NCBI GenBank assembly: GCA_963787195.1
Contig: CAWBCI010000007.1
Location: 1-26,338 of the forward strand
From: CAWBCI01 sp963787195
GTDB taxonomy: Bacteria > Bacteroidota > Bacteroidia > Bacteroidales > JAGOPY01
Direction: 5' to 3'
DNA: 26,338 nucleotides
Below are positions 22,747 to 26,338 of this stretch, piece after piece. Both the position numbers and the translations under genes were made by a program. Below the pieces are notes generated by a model, which saw only the letters and a program-made list of their open reading frames with translations, was not told where the DNA came from and ran no database searches. Each line of letters begins with the position of its first letter. Position 1 is the first letter of the stretch.

Positions 22747-25700
22747 ATGAAAAGGATCCTTTCCATATTAGTCATTATTCTGAGTCTGAGTTCGGGTATC
22801 TATTCACAGGCATTTACCGAGATAACTGCAGGTTTGAAGGGAGTGCAGAACTGTGCCCTTTCATGGGCCGATTTTGATAGTGATGGGGACCTTGATGTCC
22901 TTATTTCAGGGGATACTCTCAGCGGAAATATTTGCTGGTTATACAGAAATGACGGGGGCGGGACCTTTAGCAAAATTACCAACAGCCTTCCGGGCTTAAA
23001 GTATTCTTCCATTGCCTGGGGAGATTATGACAATGACTGTGATCCGGATATATTAGTGACCGGTACTAATTCAACAGATACCCTTTCATTGATTTTTAGA
23101 AATGACGGGTCTGGGGTTTTTACAGATATTGGTGCAGGCCTAAGGGGTGTTTTTGGAGGATCAGGAGAATGGGGAGATTATGACAATGACGGGGATTTGG
23201 ATATCCTGATTACAGGTATGTCGGCTTATGGACGCGAAAGTATTTTGTACAGGAATACAGCTGGAATTTTTGATTCCGTGGCTTATTTCACCGGAATTTC
23301 AGATGGTATGGCACGCTGGGGGGATTATGATAAGGATGGCGATCTGGATATTTTATTAAGCGGAGAATCAATCAGCGGAAATTTGACGACTGTTTACCGC
23401 AATAATGGAAACGGGACTTTCACCGATATAGCACCCGCTTCTTTCACTGCCCTGACAAATTCTTCGGCCAGTTGGGGAGACTATGATAATGACGGGGACC
23501 CTGATATTTTAATCTGCGGACAGGATGCGGCATTAGCGGACAGGTCCCTGATTTACCGGAATGACGGGAGCGGGACTTTTACAGATATCTCAGCCGGACT
23601 CTTAGGGATTTCAGGTGGCAATGCCGAATGGGGAGATTATGACAATGACGGGGACCTGGATGCTCTGCTATGCGGATCGGCAGGAGGCATCGATACTGCC
23701 ATGGTATATTCGAACAGCGGTGGCACTTTTACTTCCATAAATTCAGGCCTTACAGGAGTTTCTTTTTCTGATTGTCAATGGGGTGATTATAATAATGACG
23801 GAAAGCTGGATGTGCTTTTGGCTGGTTCAGGCAGTTCCGGATCCATAAGCCGTATTTATGTGAACGGGACAGGAACAGCCAATACAGCGCCGACAGTCCC
23901 AACCAATCTCACAGTCACCTGGAATGATAGTGTCAGCACTTTCACATGGACTAAGTCTACAGATACACAGACTCCTCAAAATGGGCTAAGCTATAATTTA
24001 CGGGTCGGGACCACACCCGGAGGATGTGAAATAATGAGTCCGATGTCTTTGACAAACGGCTATCGTAAAATACCCGCTTATGGGAATGTGCGCCAGAACA
24101 ATACCTGGAAGATAAAACTTCCGGCAGGAAAGTATTACTGGAGCGTGCAGGCTGTCGACCAGGCACTTGCCGGATCGACTTTTGCAACGGAACAAACTTT
24201 TTATAATGGGTTTGTGGATATCGGGGGTACATTCACTGGGTTTTATGAATCCTCGGTGGGATGGGCAGATGTTGATAATGATGATGACCTGGATTTCCTG
24301 GTACGTGGATTACAATCAATATTAACATCCAAACTTTATCTGAATAATGGAAGTCAAGCATTCTAAGCTTGGGTACTGTGATCACCGGAGCTGGACTTGG
24401 TTCTGTAGACTGGAGTGATTTTGATAAGGATGGGGATATGGATGTACTGGTTACAGGTACAAGAGGCAGTGAATATATTGCCAAAATATTTATAAATGAT
24501 GCAGCTTACTTTAGGGATATTAATGCCGGCACTCACAGGGGTTTATTCAGTCGGATGCTGTTTGGGGGGATTATGATAACGATGGTGATCAGGATATTTT
24601 GATATGTGGGGATACCGGGACCGTTAATAAAATCTGCCGGGTATACAGAAATGATTCCGGAACTTTTACTGATATATCCGCTGGGTTACCTGGCATTAAT
24701 TATGGTTCCCTGGCTTGGGGGGATTATGACAATGACGGGGACCTGGATATACTTATGTCGGGTGCCTATAGCTCGTCTTCTTTAACGAGAATTTACCGGA
24801 ATGATTCCGGGGTATTCACCGATATCGGAGCTTCTCTGATTTCTGTTTTGGAATCATCTGTGGCCTGGGGGGATTATGATAATGATGGTTATTTGGATAT
24901 TTTAATTTGTGGTAAAAGCGGAAGCACCAGAATTTCAAGAATCTATCATAACAACGGAAATGGAACATTTACTAATATATATGCCAGTCTCACAGGGTTT
25001 TCAAGTGGTTCTGCCGACTGGGGCGATATTGACAATGATGGGGATCTTGATGTGCTTCTTACAGGCAATACCGGCAGTAGTACAAGAGCCACTAAAATTT
25101 ACCGGAATGATTCCGGAAGCTTCACCGATTTGGGCGTTTCAATTACGGGAGTGGATCATTCCGCTGCTGCCTTTGCAGATTACGATAAGGATGGAGATCT
25201 GGATTTAGTGATTACGGGCTATGGCGGAACGGGTAATATTACCAAAGTCTATAAAAACCTCATGGAAACTCCAAATACAGCTCCTGCAGCTCCCGCAACA
25301 CCGGTTTCAAATGTTAGCGGAACCCAGGTCACCCTTAGCTGGGCCCCTGCCAGTGATGCTGAAACCCCTGTGGCAGGCCTCAGCTATAATTTATCGATCG
25401 GCACAACAAGTGCCGGTCTGGAAGTACTCCCGCCCATGGCTGACCTGAGCAATGGCTTCCGCTTGCTCCCTAAAATGGGGAATACCCAGTTGAAGACTTC
25501 AAGAACCATTAAAAACCTGAGTCCGGGGAAATATTACTGGAGGGTTCAGACTATTGATAATAATTTTGAAGGATCGGATTTTACGCCACTGGATTCATTT
25601 TATGTGGGACAAATCTGGACGGGGAACATCAGTGCAGATTGGAATAACGGAGGAAACTGGCTGGGCGGGACAGTCCCCGACAGCCTTAATCCGGTCGAGA

Positions 25701-25831
25701 TTCCTTCCGTTCCTGCCGGAGGGATTTTCCCAGTGATAGACAGTGATAGTAAATTTACGGTTAAAGATTTGATTATTAATGACGGAGCCACCATTGATAT
25801 CACAACTGCCGATACTCTCATCGTCAAATAA
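22747..25831 (+). pseudogene. Large secreted FG-GAP/VCBS-repeat protein with Fn3-like domains, frameshifted
   Basis: Three frames (22747-24366, about 24360-24531 and 24551-25831) encode one protein of about 1027 residues. A signal peptide (MKRILSILVIILSLSSGIYSQA) starts it. Then come seven repeats of about 50-60 residues, each with a Ca-binding-like loop such as WGDYDNDGDLDIL followed by YRNDGSGTFTDI. An Fn3-like domain comes next (TAPTVPTNLTV ... GKYYWSVQAVD), then seven more repeats and a second Fn3-like domain (GKYYWRVQTID). The last 70 residues (IWTGNISADWNNGGNW...) resemble the start of a beta-helical domain, and the protein stops there without a T9SS sorting domain. The frame breaks are explained by one lost base near 24360-24363 and one extra base each near 24531 and 24550. 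The repaired text keeps the repeat spacing. Such proteins are usually cell-surface or secreted and may bind glycans or proteins. Confidence 0.8.
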
Positions 25832-25853
25832 AAATACTTTCATCATAAAATAA

Positions 25854-25898
25854 AATACCGGGTAAAGAAATCATTTAACTGACTCATTACCCGGCATT
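25854..25898 (-). terminator. Hairpin terminator between convergent genes
   Basis: The arms at 25854-25865 and 25887-25898 pair over 12 positions with a single A/C mismatch; the core CCGGGTAA/TTACCCGG is perfect. On the minus strand the stem is followed by TATTTTATTTTATG, fitting an intrinsic terminator for the sorting-domain gene. On the plus strand the following bases are A-rich, so termination in that direction is less certain. Confidence 0.6.
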
Positions 25899-25920
25899 AA
25901 AAATAAATTCTATCCTCCAG

Positions 25921-26338
25921 CTATTCAATTATAATTTTCTGGAATTGTATGTATTTATCGCTGGTAGCTCTCAAAAAATAGATCCCCCTGGGATATCCGG
26001 AAAGATCTATCTGAAATCTGCCTGATCCTGCCCTAAGGCCTGAAAGATCATTTTTCATCACCAGTACACCCTGAGGATTAAAAACTTCCAGATAGCGATA
26101 ATGGTTTCCGTTCTCAGTATTTATCGTGAAGAATCCCTGTGTCGGGTTCGGATATATCTCTAATGGTTTGATATTGGAATTCTCCTTAACTCCACTACAC
26201 TGGGCAAAATCAAAATTTACAGTCACAGTATCATGGGAAATGCAGCTATCTACCGACCAGGTGGTTAGAATATATGATTTCTGATCAAAACCTATTCCGG
26301 TGGTGCCAATTTTAATAGAAGCTTCCTGTGAGCCGTTT
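25921..26338 (-). CDS. C-terminal part of a T9SS-secreted protein (partial, runs off the right edge)
   Basis: The minus-strand frame is open from the window edge to the stop at 25921, giving at least 138 residues; the true start is to the right. The upstream part reads SYILTTWSVDSCISHDTVTVNFDFAQC, the usual last segment of Ig-like/PKD-type repeats in Bacteroidota surface proteins. After a short linker comes a type A T9SS C-terminal sorting domain: LEIYPNPTQGFFTI, then YLEVFNPQGVLV, and near the end YPRGIYFLRATSDKYI..FQKIIIE. The protein is therefore exported by Sec and then by T9SS, and attached to the surface or released. The function of the missing N-terminal part is unknown. It converges with the FG-GAP gene across a hairpin. 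Confidence 0.9.
   Translation of the reverse strand, partial: NGSQEASIKIGTTGIGFDQKSYILTTWSVDSCISHDTVTVNFDFAQCSGVKENSNIKPLEIYPNPTQGFFTINTENGNHYRYLEVFNPQGVLVMKNDLSGLRAGSGRFQIDLSGYPRGIYFLRATSDKYIQFQKIIIE

Overview
The window looks like a chromosomal segment of an anaerobic Bacteroidota (Bacteroidetes) bacterium. Four things point there: a type IX secretion (T9SS) type C-terminal sorting domain in the gene cut off by the right edge, a promoter matching the Bacteroidota pattern TTTG-N21-TAnnTTTG at 22613-22645, weak or absent Shine-Dalgarno sequences at most starts, and low-complexity intergenic filler. No tRNA, rRNA, CRISPR array or complete transposon was found.

Left part (1-9607): a mixed set of housekeeping and transport genes. 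It holds a frameshifted beta-hydroxyacid dehydrogenase, an AAA+/DUF4143 ATPase next to a short repeat pair resembling an IS end, a frameshifted proline-iminopeptidase-like lipoprotein (minus strand), an MFS transporter, an uncharacterised helix-hairpin-helix-like protein, NhaA (minus strand), a VIT1/CCC1 family transporter and a DHA2-like MFS transporter. The gap at 9608-10341 contains a 147-bp MITE-like inverted-repeat element with a strong hairpin, degenerate repeats, an intrinsic terminator and a palindrome that may be an operator.

Centre (10342-22512): eleven co-directional genes devoted to [FeFe]-hydrogenase. In order: receiver-only response regulator, HydC (NuoE-like), HydB (NuoF-like), HydA (catalytic, all H-cluster motifs intact), a fusion of an [FeFe]-hydrogenase-like sensor with a histidine kinase, a second receiver-only regulator, a receiver-histidine kinase hybrid, then the three maturases HydG, HydE and HydF. 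HydABC should interconvert H2 with NADH plus reduced ferredoxin (electron bifurcation or confurcation). HydEFG build the H-cluster for HydA and probably for the sensor. The sensor keeps the four H-cluster cysteines but has Asp in place of the proton-transfer cysteine, which suggests an H2/redox-sensing kinase rather than a turnover enzyme. It sits among three receiver domains, none attached to a DNA-binding output. This sensor and relay set is the most interesting system in the window.

Right part (22513-26338): a large secreted FG-GAP/VCBS-repeat protein built as a tandem duplication of [7 repeats + Fn3-like domain] and broken by three apparent indels, then a convergent, edge-truncated protein with a T9SS sorting domain.

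Three genes carry apparent single-base indels, several at short homopolymers, while the 12-kb hydrogenase block is intact. Assembly error and real pseudogenisation cannot be separated from sequence alone.
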